Below, one piece after another: positions 44,135-54,252 of a stretch of 64,000 nucleotides of DNA (the first letter of the stretch is position 1; every line of letters starts with the position of its first letter). The notes beneath the pieces are model-generated. The model was not told the DNA's origin. It saw only the letters and a program-made list of their open reading frames with translations, and did no database searches. Origin of the DNA: Coprobacillus cateniformis (lineage in GTDB: Bacteria > Bacillota_I > Bacilli_A > Erysipelotrichales > Coprobacillaceae); assembly GCF_009767585.1 (NCBI RefSeq), contig NZ_WSNW01000001.1, forward strand, positions 1,084,090-1,148,089, in the 5' to 3' direction. The position numbers and the translations under genes are program-made.

Positions 44135-45987
44135 TATTCATCTGATCCCTCGAATTGAGAACGATACAATGAGGCATAGAAGCCATCTTTAGCCAATAAT
44201 GAATCATGATTTCCAAGTTCTACAATGTCACCATCTTTCATTACAATAATTGTGTCAGCATCACGAATTGTTGATAAACGATGGGCAATGACAAAACTTG
44301 TTCTTCCCTCCATTAGCTTTTCCATTCCTTTTTGAATTAATACTTCTGTTCTTGTATCTACTGAAGAAGTTGCTTCATCAAGAATCAAAATTTTTGGATC
44401 TTTTAAGAAAGCACGTGCAATTGTTAAAAGTTGTTTTTGCCCTTGAGAAATGTTAGATGATTCCTCATTGATCATTGTTTCATATCCATTCTCTAATGTT
44501 TGTACAAAATGATCAACATAAGCGACTTTACAAGCCTCCTTGACTTCTTCATCACTTGCATCTAATTTTCCATACATTAGGTTTTCCTTAATTGTTCCAT
44601 TAAACAACCAAGTATCTTGTAAAACCATTCCAAATAATGATCGTAAATCCTGACGTCCAAAATCACGAATATCTTTACCATCAATAAGAATCGAACCACT
44701 ATTTAATTCATAGAATCGCATTAATAATTTTACGATCGTTGTTTTTCCAGCACCAGTCGGTCCTACAATTGCAACAGTTTGCCCCGCATGAACATGTAAA
44801 CTAAAATCATTAATAATCGTTTGATCTTTTAAATATCCAAAATTAACATCAGCAAAGGTAACAGAACCTTCAACTTTAGCCACCTCATCAGCAGTAACTT
44901 TTGGTGTTTCTGGTTCTAATTCTTCTTCACCTAAAAATTCAAAAACACGTTCAGTCGCTGCTGCTGTACTTTGTAACATATTCATTGTCTGTGCTAATTG
45001 TGTTATTGGTTGATTAAATTGTCTTACATATTGAATAAAGGCCTGAATATCACCAATTGTGATACTACCACCACCAGCAAGAACACCACCTAATAAACAT
45101 ACCGCAACGTATCCAACATTTCCAACAAATCCTGTGATTGGCTGCATCAAACCCGAAAAGAATTGTGACTTCCAAGCACTTTCATATAAATTATCATTAT
45201 ACTCATTAAATTGTTCTACTGAAGCAGCTTCACCATTAAATGCTTTAACCACATTATGACCACCATACATTTCTTCAATATGACCATTGACATCACCTAA
45301 AGCAGCTTGTTGACGCGCAAAATATTTTTGTGAACGTTTCATTACTAAACCAATCAAAACCATTGATACTGGTAATACGCAAACTGCGATCAAAGTCATA
45401 ACTGGTGAAATAGTCAACATCATGATAAAGATTCCAATTACCGTTACTGTCGACGTAATTACCTGTGACATACTTTGATTTAGTGATTGTGCGATTGTAT
45501 CGATATCATTTGTTACTCGGCTTAAAATATCACCACTAGTATGTTTATCAAAATAACTTAATGGCATCCGATCCATCTTTTGAGAAATTGATGTTCTTAA
45601 ATCATAAGCAACTCGTTGTGAAATAGTTGAAGTAATAAAACCTTGTATATAACTAAATAAAGCACTAATCAAATACAATCCAACTAAAATCAAAATAATT
45701 TGACCAATATAATCAAAATCAATTCCACCAGTACCAGCTACTTTAGCCATGATACCTTCACTTAATTTATCTGTTGCTTTAGCTAAAATCTTTGGTCCTA
45801 CGATTGCAAAAACCGTTGATGCTGAAGCAAAAATCACAACTATAACTAAACGAAAATAATACGGTCTTAAATATTTAAATAATTTACCTAAAGTACCTTT
45901 AAAATCTTTAGCTTTTTCACCGCCACGCATTCCGTGCATACCACCAGGTCCGAATTTAGGACCATTTCTTTTTGGTTGATTACTCAT
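44134..45987 (-). CDS. ABC exporter half-transporter, subunit B
   Basis: 617 residues: six transmembrane helices (about 45-330) and a C-terminal ATPase with Walker A GPTGAGKTTIVKLL, signature NISQGQKQLLTIARAF and Walker B ILILDEATSSVDTRTE. The catalytic glutamate (DE) is present. Partner of the next subunit, with an eight-base gene overlap. MarR-controlled heterodimeric exporters of this kind remove drugs or fermentation-derived toxicants. Confidence 0.9.
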   Translation of the reverse strand: MSNQPKRNGPKFGPGGMHGMRGGEKAKDFKGTLGKLFKYLRPYYFRLVIVVIFASASTVFAIVGPKILAKATDKLSEGIMAKVAGTGGIDFDYIGQIILILVGLYLISALFSYIQGFITSTISQRVAYDLRTSISQKMDRMPLSYFDKHTSGDILSRVTNDIDTIAQSLNQSMSQVITSTVTVIGIFIMMLTISPVMTLIAVCVLPVSMVLIGLVMKRSQKYFARQQAALGDVNGHIEEMYGGHNVVKAFNGEAASVEQFNEYNDNLYESAWKSQFFSGLMQPITGFVGNVGYVAVCLLGGVLAGGGSITIGDIQAFIQYVRQFNQPITQLAQTMNMLQSTAAATERVFEFLGEEELEPETPKVTADEVAKVEGSVTFADVNFGYLKDQTIINDFSLHVHAGQTVAIVGPTGAGKTTIVKLLMRFYELNSGSILIDGKDIRDFGRQDLRSLFGMVLQDTWLFNGTIKENLMYGKLDASDEEVKEACKVAYVDHFVQTLENGYETMINEESSNISQGQKQLLTIARAFLKDPKILILDEATSSVDTRTEVLIQKGMEKLMEGRTSFVIAHRLSTIRDADTIIVMKDGDIVELGNHDSLLAKDGFYASLYRSQFEGSDE

Positions 45988-48208
45988 GTCCTAATTCCTC
46001 CTTTGATAATTGTGAATATGCGATTTCTTGATAGACATCGCAATTTTTCATTAACTCTTCATGGGTTCCTTTTCCAACAATCTTACCTTCATCTAAAACA
46101 ATGATTTGTTCAGCTCCCATAATTGAAGCAATACGTTGTCCGACAATCAATACTGTATTTTTAGTCTTCTTAACCATCTTATCTAATTCTTGACGTAATT
46201 TAGCATCTGTCTTGAAATCTAGAGCTGAAAAACTATCATCAAAAATAAAGATTTCTGGATTTTTAGCAATAGCTCGAGCAATTGCTAAACGTTGTTTTTG
46301 ACCGCCAGATACATTTGTTCCACCTTGTGAAATTTCACTATCTAATCTTTCTTCTTTATTATCAATAAATTCTTTTGCCTGAGCTACCCGAATTACTTCT
46401 TCAAGTTCATCGTCTGTAGCCTCAGGTGCACCATAAGTTAAATTTGATCTAATGGTTCCTGAGAATAATAATCCTTTTTGAGGTACTAAACCAATTTTAT
46501 CTCTTAAATCATGTTGATTAACATCACGAATATCAACACCATCAATCTTAATATTACCTTCAGTTACTTCATAAAAGCGAGGAATTAAATTGATTAACGT
46601 ACTTTTACCGGATCCCGTTGAACCGATAAATGCTGTAGTTTCGCCAGGTTTTGCAGTAAAACTAATATTTTCTAATACTGCTTCATTAGCACCAGGATAT
46701 TTAAATGTAACATTATTGAATTCAACTAAACCTTTTTTACTTTCAATAAAAGCTTTAGGTTCCTTAGGATCAACAATTTTAGGTTCCATTGAAATAACTT
46801 CATAAATACGATCTGCTGCTACACTAGCCCGTGGCAACATAATTGAAATCATTGCAATCATCAAAAATGACATAATAATTTGCATTGCATACTGCATAAA
46901 AGCCATCATTTGTCCGATTGCAATATTACCTAAATCAATTTGTTTTGCTCCATAATATACAATCAATAATGTTACTACATTAAAAATGAACATCATAATC
47001 GGCATTAATGAAGCCATTGTTCGATTGACAAACAAATTGACATTTGTTAGATCACCATTAGCCTTTTCAAATCTTTCTTCACTATGCTTTTCATTACCAA
47101 ATGCCCTAATTACTAGCATACCTGAAAGATTTTCCCGCATTGTTAAATTTAAACGGTCAATTAATGATTGTACGATCTTAAACTTTGGCATCACAATTGC
47201 AAAAGTAACACCAATCAAACAAAAAATCACCAATAAAACTAAACCAATAATCCAAGTCATTGATGGTGTATTATTAAAAGCTTTGATCAAGGCCCCAATT
47301 CCCATCATTGGAGCAAAACATACTATTCGAATGAACATAATTACGACCATTTGTACTTGGGTAATATCATTCGTTGTTCTTGTAATCAGTGATGCAGTTG
47401 AAAACTTATTGAATTCTCCATTTGAAAAACTTTCAACTTTCTCAAAAACATCACGACGTAATAATCTCGAAACACCAGCCCCAACCTTACTAGCCAAGAA
47501 CCCACAAGCAACAGCACATACAGTACCAGCTAATGCAATTGCTAACATTTTTAACCCAGACCATAAAATATAGTCATTTTGAATCTTATCAGTATCACAA
47601 CCTAGTCTAGAATATTCTGCTTTTACACCGTTACCGGCAGCAATTTTTAAAGTTGATTCACCCATCGTTTCCATCTGACTATCAATTTTACTAAACATTT
47701 TAGCTTTAGTTGTATTATCCATCATTGCTAAAGCATCGTAAGGTGTCATATTTGGCGGTAATTGCCCAAACTGTTCTTGATATTCTTTACTATTTTTATC
47801 CATTCCATCAATTGATGTTACCATCAACATTGGTTTAACTAAAATACTCTCTAAACGGTCTAATTTTTTTTCACTTAGATCTTTTAATTTATAGATATTT
47901 TGACCTTTTGCTTTAGGAAACTTATCTAAAGTATCTTTATCAAGATTACTGGGTTCAACTAATTTATATGCATCCATAAATTGTTGCTGATCCTCTTCAT
48001 CCATCAGTACTAATAAATGATTATATGTTTCTTCACTCAAAACATCACTTACTGCACTATCAAAGCCACCAGCCTGAATTCCTACCGAAACGATATCCGA
48101 CATATAATCAGGTAATGCTAATTCTGATTGTGATTGTAAGAATAATAATCCTACACAAAGTAGAATTGGTGCCCAAAACTTTTTAAAATAATGTTTTAAT
48201 TTTAGCAT
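45980..48208 (-). CDS. ABC exporter half-transporter, subunit A
   Basis: 742 residues, longer than its partner because about 150 residues of mainly helical sequence lie between the first and second transmembrane helices (YNHLLVLMDEEDQQQFMDAY region). ATPase domain: Walker A GSTGSGKSTLINLI, signature NVSGGQKQRLAIARAI, Walker B IFIFDDSFSALDFKTD. Here the catalytic Glu is replaced by Asp (DD), the degenerate site typical of one subunit of heterodimeric exporters. Start overlaps the MarR stop by one base. Confidence 0.9.
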   Translation of the reverse strand: MLKLKHYFKKFWAPILLCVGLLFLQSQSELALPDYMSDIVSVGIQAGGFDSAVSDVLSEETYNHLLVLMDEEDQQQFMDAYKLVEPSNLDKDTLDKFPKAKGQNIYKLKDLSEKKLDRLESILVKPMLMVTSIDGMDKNSKEYQEQFGQLPPNMTPYDALAMMDNTTKAKMFSKIDSQMETMGESTLKIAAGNGVKAEYSRLGCDTDKIQNDYILWSGLKMLAIALAGTVCAVACGFLASKVGAGVSRLLRRDVFEKVESFSNGEFNKFSTASLITRTTNDITQVQMVVIMFIRIVCFAPMMGIGALIKAFNNTPSMTWIIGLVLLVIFCLIGVTFAIVMPKFKIVQSLIDRLNLTMRENLSGMLVIRAFGNEKHSEERFEKANGDLTNVNLFVNRTMASLMPIMMFIFNVVTLLIVYYGAKQIDLGNIAIGQMMAFMQYAMQIIMSFLMIAMISIMLPRASVAADRIYEVISMEPKIVDPKEPKAFIESKKGLVEFNNVTFKYPGANEAVLENISFTAKPGETTAFIGSTGSGKSTLINLIPRFYEVTEGNIKIDGVDIRDVNQHDLRDKIGLVPQKGLLFSGTIRSNLTYGAPEATDDELEEVIRVAQAKEFIDNKEERLDSEISQGGTNVSGGQKQRLAIARAIAKNPEIFIFDDSFSALDFKTDAKLRQELDKMVKKTKNTVLIVGQRIASIMGAEQIIVLDEGKIVGKGTHEELMKNCDVYQEIAYSQLSKEELGHE

Positions 48209-48660
48209 TATTCTTCTCCTTTACATTTTTCAATATTCTTTTTCATGATATTAATAACATCATTAATAACAGTTATCTGTTCCTTAGAAACCCCTTCAAA
48301 CATAATCATTGTTTTTTCTTTCATAATTTTGATTGCCGCCTCAATAAATACCTCTCCAGTTTTTGTAATATTTAAAATATAATTACGTTTATCATTTTTA
48401 TCTTGTATTCTAGTTAAATAACCCAGTTTTTCAAGGCGCTGCAATCTCACTGATAAAGTCGCTTTAGTAATATTTAACTTCTTTGCTAAAGCATTTTGAT
48501 TAATGTTTTGATGATTCTGCAACATAAATAATAACCTTGTTTGATCCGGTGATATATCAAACTTTTCTGTTTTTTCCATCATCATATAATGCATTGTTTT
48601 ATTTAACCCTTGAAAATTATTAATTACTTCTTCAACATCATCAAAACTTATCTCTTCCAT
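48208..48660 (-). CDS. MarR-family repressor of the ABC exporter
   Basis: 150 residues with the MarR winged HTH (QNALAKKLNITKATLSVRLQRLEKLGYLTRIQDKNDKR). First gene of the operon with the two ABC genes. Three GTTAG-N4-CTAAC palindromes overlap its promoter, strongly suggesting autorepression relieved by the transported compound. GGAGG precedes the ATG. Confidence 0.9.
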   Translation of the reverse strand: MEEISFDDVEEVINNFQGLNKTMHYMMMEKTEKFDISPDQTRLLFMLQNHQNINQNALAKKLNITKATLSVRLQRLEKLGYLTRIQDKNDKRNYILNITKTGEVFIEAAIKIMKEKTMIMFEGVSKEQITVINDVINIMKKNIEKCKGEE

Positions 48661-48679
48661 GATGTACCTCCTTTCATTA

Positions 48680-48743
48680 GTTAGATGACTAACTATTCCG
48701 TTAGTACACTAACCATTATAGTTAGTCTACTAACCATTGTCAA
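48680..48743 (-). promoter_or_regulatory. Consensus promoter overlaid with three MarR operators
   Basis: Minus-strand promoter TTGACA (48738-48743), 17-bp spacer, TATAAT (48715-48720). Three palindromes GTTAG-N4-CTAAC at 48680-48693, 48700-48713 and 48721-48734, spaced 20-21 bp (two helical turns). The third exactly fills the spacer and the second covers the start region. Confidence 0.85.
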
Positions 48744-48753
48744 CTATTTTATA

Positions 48754-49352
48754 ATCAAGTAGCGAAAAATTTTAAATAATTTTCCTCTCTTACACCACTG
48801 TCCATACGGTTCCATATACGGCAGTTTAATTAAATTTCAATTTATATCTCAATAAATAATAATCCAAACAACTAACTAGTCTTTATGTGCTAGCCTTTCT
48901 TTTGCTACAGCACGCACAACACATGTTTTAGTTATCACGAATTAATAGCGTATGATATTTGTCTTGCTCTACCATGATTGACCCAAGTTTTCTAACACCA
49001 TGACTAGGCTTTGGTATTTCAACCCTTTTAACAGGTTGTGGTTTGTAAAACCTTGTTTCGATTTGTCTTTTGATGTCTTTCTAGTTTTAATTAACATAAT
49101 CTTTTATTTCATCATTGGCTACATTATCCACACGACTTGTACTTTTATAGACAAGTATCATATTTTTCTTAGATAAGACTTCCTCTAATAATTTAGACAT
49201 AATTTGCATGCTCTTCTCCTTTTCACTTTCTAATGCCTAGATCCTAGTGTATATGTCCTTTGGCTCAAATACATTTCCGATGCACTATGCGATTCGTCGA
49301 CAACTACGTTCACGAAGGACTTTCACCCTAAATGTATGACAAGTCGTCATAC
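48754..49352 (-). mobile_element. Internally deleted group II intron relic
   Basis: 5' end GTATGACGACTTGTC at 49352 followed by TTTAGGGTGAAAGTCC; 3' end CTACTTGAT at 48754, with a domain V-like hairpin (CCGTATATGG / CCGTATGGAC) around 48790-48825. Remnants of the reverse transcriptase are legible (YKPQPVKRVEIPKP at about 49010-49050, then a jump to the C-terminal end), so about 1.3 kb has been lost. It follows the terminator at 49358-49379 and ends 11 bp from the MarR promoter -35 box. Confidence 0.75.
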
Positions 49353-49357
49353 TTAAA

Positions 49358-49379
49358 AAGATGTCAAATTTGACATCTT
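49358..49379 (-). terminator. Perfect 22-bp palindromic terminator
   Basis: AAGATGTCAAA / TTTGACATCTT followed by T residues on the minus strand at the end of the C_GCAxxG_C_C gene; served as the insertion point of the intron relic. Confidence 0.8.
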
Positions 49380-49797
49380 AATCAACTAAATATTTTTCTA
49401 GTAATCTTACTACTTCAGCAATTAAATCATCACAAGTAGCACGATTAACTTTTTTATTTGTTTCCCATAATCCTAGTAGTTCTCCACAAACCACTGATCC
49501 ATGAGAATCTTCAAATTCTTTACACAAAGCTGCTACTTTTTCATTAACAAATTTTTTTTATTTAACATCTGCTTCACCTTTACCATATTTAAGTCCTAAA
49601 GCCATAGCCCCACCAGTTAAAGTTCCGCAAATTTCTCTTGTCATCCCGACACCGCCACCAAAACCATAAGCAATAGTCATTGCCCTATCCATATCTAAAT
49701 CAAATAAATCCACATATGCCCCAAGTACTGCCTGAGCGCAGTTATAACCTGAATGATGTAAAGCATATGCTTTTTTCACTCTTTCATCAATATTCAT
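49378..49797 (-). pseudogene. C_GCAxxG_C_C family protein broken by a stop codon
   Basis: Begins MNIDERVKKAYALHHSGYNCAQAVLGAYVD, the C-GCAxxG-C-C redox-family start, through GFGGGVGMTREICGTLTGGAMALGLKYG. A TAA at 49558-49560 interrupts it; the same frame then continues KKFVNEKVAALCKEFEDSHG, including a further conserved Cys (VVCGELLG) and CDDLIAEVV, to a TAA at 49378. Single in-frame nonsense codon in an A-rich tract; otherwise intact. The short product would lack the last cysteines. Confidence 0.78.
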
Positions 49798-49888
49798 AAT
49801 TTAGCCTCACTTTTATATAATTTAATTATAGTTTAGTGATAATTATAATCGATGTCAAAACATTAACAATTATGTATTCGTCTTGAAT

Positions 49889-50695
49889 CTAACCCTTTAG
49901 AAAAAACTCACCATACAATAAATCATGATCAGAAAATGATGATTTTTTCAAACCACAATTCTTTAATTCAAAAAAATCTGCATAAAAAATATTATCAGGT
50001 GCTGCAAATTCGCAGAAAGTCTTGTATTTTTTATTCTCGTTGATACACTTTACCCCTTCCATTTTAAATTTATTGTTCATTTTAAATGAATTAAAATCAC
50101 CAGCTAAGATGCTGTAACTGTTAAAATCAACATGCTTTTTTACATAATCCATTTGTTTAATACGATATTGATTATCCGCATAAGTTAAATGGGTATTATA
50201 AATATTAATTATCTGCTCATTAAAATAGAGCTTTGTTCTTGTAAGGATACGCGGTTCCCTTATTATGCTATTTGGTAATCGTTGAGCCATAACTTCTATT
50301 ATAGAATATTTACTTAAGATTCCCAAACCATAGTAACCACTTAAAATCTACATGGTAGGATAAAAATAATAATAACAATATCCACTAGAATTTGCCATGA
50401 TTTTTAGCATGTCAAAATTGCCTGAACGTAAAGAATTCTTATCTACCTCTTGCAAACAAATAATATCAAGTTTTAAATCAATAATATCCTTATTAAAACT
50501 TTTTAAATCATTTTTCCCATAATTTAAGGATTTTATATTATATGTTCCTATCCCCAAGGTATTAGTCTTTAAATTTTGAATCTTTTTTTGATCAACAAAT
50601 TTATAACAATACTCATTAGTTAAGATGCTATAATAATAACGACCTGATATTATCATCAATAATATCTTAATTATTAATTTGAACTGTTTATTCAT
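49889..50695 (-). pseudogene. Endonuclease/exonuclease/phosphatase-family protein with in-frame stop
   Basis: The first part (50695-50348) has an N-terminal hydrophobic anchor and LGIGTYNIKSLN, DIICLQEVD, the EEP-fold catalytic motifs. A TAG at 50348-50350 interrupts it; the frame continues ILSGYYGLGILSKYSIIEVM, with NTHLTY, ILAGDFNS and SDHDLLYGEF (catalytic D-x-N and SDH) intact. So only one nonsense codon separates an otherwise full enzyme. Likely a secreted or membrane-bound phosphodiesterase/sphingomyelinase-like protein before inactivation. Confidence 0.78.
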
Positions 50696-50803
50696 TTATT
50701 TACCTCAATTATTTACTAATTTATTATTGGATAAATTAGTAATTTTAATACAATCAAAATATTTATCTAACTTTCAAAATTCTAATCTGATTCAACTAAA
50801 AAT

Positions 50804-50838
50804 AAAAAAGATATAGACAGTTAATTTGCCTATATCTA
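50804..50838 (-). terminator. Terminator after proA
   Basis: AGATATAGGCA / TGTCTATATCT imperfect stem followed by T-rich sequence on the minus strand, at the end of proA. Confidence 0.75.
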
Positions 50839-52062
50839 TCTTATTTGCCCATTCCCAAATATTTTATATTTTGTTGATGTCATTTCCTGCAGTCCAATTG
50901 GGCCACGTGCATGTAATTTTTGAGTACTAATTCCAACTTCAGCGCCAAATCCAAATTCTCCACCATCAGTAAAACGAGTTGAAGCATTATGATAAACACA
51001 GGCAGAATCTAAAGAATCCATAAAATATCTAGCTGTATCTTCATTATCAGTAATAATACTTTCAGAATGTTTGGTTGAATAATCATAGATATGCTCAATC
51101 GCTTCATTGATATCATTCACAACTTTAATATTACAAATATAATCATCATATTCAGTAGCATAATTCTTGGTTGTTGCCTTATTGCCTTCTAGATATTTTA
51201 AAACTATTTCATCACCAAATATCTTAATTTTATCAAACCTTGGTTTTAATAACGTTAAAAATTCATTTGCAACACCTTGATGAACTAAAATAGTTTCAAT
51301 CGCATTACAAACTGAAGGACGAGAAATTTTAGCATTAACTGCAACTTCAACAGCCATTTCTAAATCAGCTTCTTGATCAATGTATAGATGACAAATTCCT
51401 GCACCAGTTTCAATTACTGGGACAGTTGCATTATTTACAACATGTTGAATCAACCCTGCTCCTCCCCGAGGAACGACAACATCTATATAATTATTGGCTG
51501 TGATAACTTCAGTAACAACACTACGATCTGTTTTCTCAATCAAATTAACAACATTTTCAGGTAAAATATTTGTGATTGCCTCTTTGATTACCCTTACTAG
51601 AGCAATATTAGAATTAATCGCTTCTTTTCCGCCTTTTAGAATACAAACATTATTTGTCTTTATACAAATAGCAGCTATGTCAACTGTAACATTAGGGCGA
51701 GATTCATAAATAGTAGCTACTGTTCCAATGGGAATACGAACTTGTTTAATGATTAAGCCATTTGGACGTTTTATCTCACGAACAACTTCACCAATGCAAT
51801 CATGTAATCCAGCTACTTTTAAAACATCATTAGCAATACTTTCAATACGTGACCTAGTTAATAAAAGTCGATCAACCATTGCCTCACTGATTCCGTTTTC
51901 CTTGGCGCAAGCAACATCCTTCTTATTTTCGGCCACGATATAATCAATATTAGAAATCAAATTTTTACTAATAGCTTCTAAAGCTTTTATTTTGGTATCT
52001 TTATCAATATTTTGCATCTTTCGACAAGCTAGTTTAGCCTGTTTTAATTGTTCTTCTATCAT
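50836..52062 (-). CDS. proA: Glutamate-5-semialdehyde dehydrogenase
   Basis: 408 residues of the aldehyde dehydrogenase superfamily: catalytic Cys in ISRPSVCNAIETILVH (about 255), substrate/NADP signature ETGAGICHLYIDQ, VVPRGGAGLI, and the C-terminal GLQEMTSTKY. It reduces gamma-glutamyl phosphate in proline synthesis. The start overlaps the proB stop by one base (TAATG type). Confidence 0.96.
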   Translation of the reverse strand: MIEEQLKQAKLACRKMQNIDKDTKIKALEAISKNLISNIDYIVAENKKDVACAKENGISEAMVDRLLLTRSRIESIANDVLKVAGLHDCIGEVVREIKRPNGLIIKQVRIPIGTVATIYESRPNVTVDIAAICIKTNNVCILKGGKEAINSNIALVRVIKEAITNILPENVVNLIEKTDRSVVTEVITANNYIDVVVPRGGAGLIQHVVNNATVPVIETGAGICHLYIDQEADLEMAVEVAVNAKISRPSVCNAIETILVHQGVANEFLTLLKPRFDKIKIFGDEIVLKYLEGNKATTKNYATEYDDYICNIKVVNDINEAIEHIYDYSTKHSESIITDNEDTARYFMDSLDSACVYHNASTRFTDGGEFGFGAEVGISTQKLHARGPIGLQEMTSTKYKIFGNGQIR

Positions 52063-53195
52063 TAATTTTTCACTCCTTCTACTAATACCAGGTTATTTGC
52101 GTGAACTACTTCATCATAATCTTTATAATGTAAAACATCCTCGATTTCACTAGTGTTCAATCCTTTAATCAATCTTATCTCATCACTTGAGTAATTTACC
52201 ATTCCACGTGCTAACAGACTATCATTACCATCAACAATATCAATAATCTGCGAAATTAAAAAATTTCCTCTTACCTCAATAATTCCCTTAGGCAACAAAC
52301 TTGAGTGGCATGTAACTAATGCTTTTTTAGCACCTTCATCAACAACGATTGTTCCTTTTGGCATACTTCGATACATAATCCAATGTTGTCTAGAATTAAG
52401 GAGTCTTCCAGGTTTACCATCAAAATAAGTACCCACATCTTTTCCTTCAATCAGATCAATCAAAACGTTTGGTTGGTTACCATTAACAATAGCCATATCA
52501 CAGCCAAAGTCATTACAAACTTTAGCTGCTCTAATCTTAGTAATCATTCCTCCAGTTCCAACCTTGCTTGAAGCATCTTTTGCCATGCTTTCAATTTCTT
52601 TAGTAATCCCATCGACATTACGAATCAATCTTGCATTCTTATTCGTATGTGGATTATCATCATATAATCCATCAATATCACTGACTAGTACAACCATATC
52701 TGCATTAACAGCCGGTACTACCAGTGATGCTAATGTATCATTATCACCAACTTTAATTTCTTCGACCGCTAAAGTATCATTTTCATTAATAATTGGAACT
52801 ACGTCATATTCAATCAATGCCTGCATTGCATTGTTAAAATTCATCAACCGCTTACGATCATCAAAATCATCATGATTTAATAAAATTTGTGCACATTTTA
52901 AATTAAATAAGCTAAATAAATCTTCATATATTTGCATTAATGAAGCCTGTCCAATAGCTGCCAGAGCTTGCTTTTGAGGAATAGTTTGCGGGCGACATTC
53001 AAGATTCATTACATGAACTCCAGCATTAATAGCACCACTGCTGACTAATGTAATACTTATCCCTTTACGCTTAATATATGCTATTTGTTGAATTAAATTT
53101 AAAATTTTCTCTTTATTAATATTCCCTTCATCATCACATAATGATGATGAACCTATTTTAATAATTAGATTTTTAATATTGCTTAAATCTCGCAT
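52062..53195 (-). CDS. proB: Glutamate 5-kinase
   Basis: 377 residues: amino-acid kinase domain (IKIGSSSLCDDEGNI, LVSSGAINAGVHVM, INENDTLAVEEIKVGDNDTLASLV, GTGGMITKIRAAKVC) plus a C-terminal PUA domain (about 280-377, LLPKGIIEVRGNF, LARGMVNYSSDEI). First enzyme of proline synthesis. A consensus-like promoter precedes it. Confidence 0.96.
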   Translation of the reverse strand: MRDLSNIKNLIIKIGSSSLCDDEGNINKEKILNLIQQIAYIKRKGISITLVSSGAINAGVHVMNLECRPQTIPQKQALAAIGQASLMQIYEDLFSLFNLKCAQILLNHDDFDDRKRLMNFNNAMQALIEYDVVPIINENDTLAVEEIKVGDNDTLASLVVPAVNADMVVLVSDIDGLYDDNPHTNKNARLIRNVDGITKEIESMAKDASSKVGTGGMITKIRAAKVCNDFGCDMAIVNGNQPNVLIDLIEGKDVGTYFDGKPGRLLNSRQHWIMYRSMPKGTIVVDEGAKKALVTCHSSLLPKGIIEVRGNFLISQIIDIVDGNDSLLARGMVNYSSDEIRLIKGLNTSEIEDVLHYKDYDEVVHANNLVLVEGVKN

Positions 53196-53224
53196 TCTAA
53201 CTTCCCCCTGTAATTATTTTCTTA

Positions 53225-53253
53225 ATTATACAAGGTTTATCTCATCTTCTCAA
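53225..53253 (-). promoter_or_regulatory. proBA promoter
   Basis: TTGAGA (53248-53253), 17-bp spacer, TATAAT (53225-53230) on the minus strand, 30 bases before the proB start; AGGGGG ribosome site follows. Confidence 0.75.
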
Positions 53254-53255
53254 CA

Positions 53256-53290
53256 AAAAAGTGTTTAAGCATAAATTACTCAAACACTTT
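53256..53290 (-). terminator. Terminator insulating proBA from upstream
   Basis: AAAGTGTTT / AAACACTTT stem with a six-T tail on the minus strand, immediately upstream of the proB promoter. Confidence 0.75.
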
Positions 53291-53890
53291 ATCTATCGAT
53301 TTCAACTTCATAAATATATTTAAATTCACCATTGACCTTTAGCATAAATTTATTACAAGTATACTCGATTTCAAAAACGTGAATGCACTTGTTTGCTAAT
53401 ATAGCTGTTTCACCAGTTAGAGCAATTTTTAAAGTTCCATTTTTATTCTATATAAAAATTTTTTCATAATCAATATTTTGATCAACTAAAATTAGATATT
53501 TTTTTATTATTTATTCAATCATTATCAATATGTGCATTTTCTCAAAAATAAAAATCAGTATATACTAAAACTTTTTTAGTATTGTTATTGTGATTCTTTA
53601 GCCACTTTTAATAGATTATCACTCTTAACCTCTAAATCATAATCAAAATTATAATTATCCAAATTAGCAGCAAAGATTTCTAACCCCATTTCAATCAAAA
53701 AATCATAATAATACATATCATCGTTGTATATTGAAGATAACTTATGCTTTGATTAAATAATATATATGTTTTATTTTCACAAATTTATACATGTACTTTT
53801 AAAATTACCAGATCTCGATAATTAAAATGTAGAATTGCCAGCCATTGACAACTATCATAAGTAATATTTTTCTTTTCTTGTGTTGAAACC
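53291..53890. other. Region of decayed open frames
   Basis: No intact gene. Minus strand 53293-53445 is coding-like (GTLKIALTGETAILANKCIH and onward) but has an in-frame stop just before and no start. Further short AT-rich frames up to 53890 carry several stops. Probably remains of one or two small genes. Confidence 0.4.
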
Positions 53891-53894
53891 TAAT

Positions 53895-54088
53895 TCAACC
53901 ATCTAATAACTCCTCATAACTCAATTCTAAAGCTTTTGCAAGTATTGGATATCGTGATAGCTCCCATTTGCTGATTATCTTGTCTGATACACATAATTTT
54001 TCTCCAAATTCTTTTTGTGTCAAACCTTTCTCTTTTCATAACTCCATCATGAAGGATCCGCATTTTTCATTATCTATATTGCTCATAT
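53895..54088 (-). pseudogene. XRE-type HTH pseudogene
   Basis: MSNIDNEKCGSFMMEL, then an in-frame TGA, then KEKGLTQKEFGEKLCVSDKI ISKWELSRYPILAKALELSY and a stop. The HTH pattern (LTQKEFGEKLCVSDKIISKWE) is clear, but one stop codon and a short deletion before the YPxI segment make it non-functional. Confidence 0.6.
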
Positions 54089-54252
54089 CTTTCACTCCTT
54101 GAGCCTATACTACTATTAAAATTCTAATTATTCAATCAACCATCGGTAGAGTTTATATTTATGACAAAATTACTTATATATAAAACTAATCAGGATATTT
54201 AGCTTTTATTTTCTGATTAATTTCCAATTTTCAAAAATATGATCTTTTTTTG

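Noticed and set aside
46986..47573. 195-residue + strand ORF opposite the ABC gene
   Set aside because: Antisense shadow of the well-supported ABC exporter gene.
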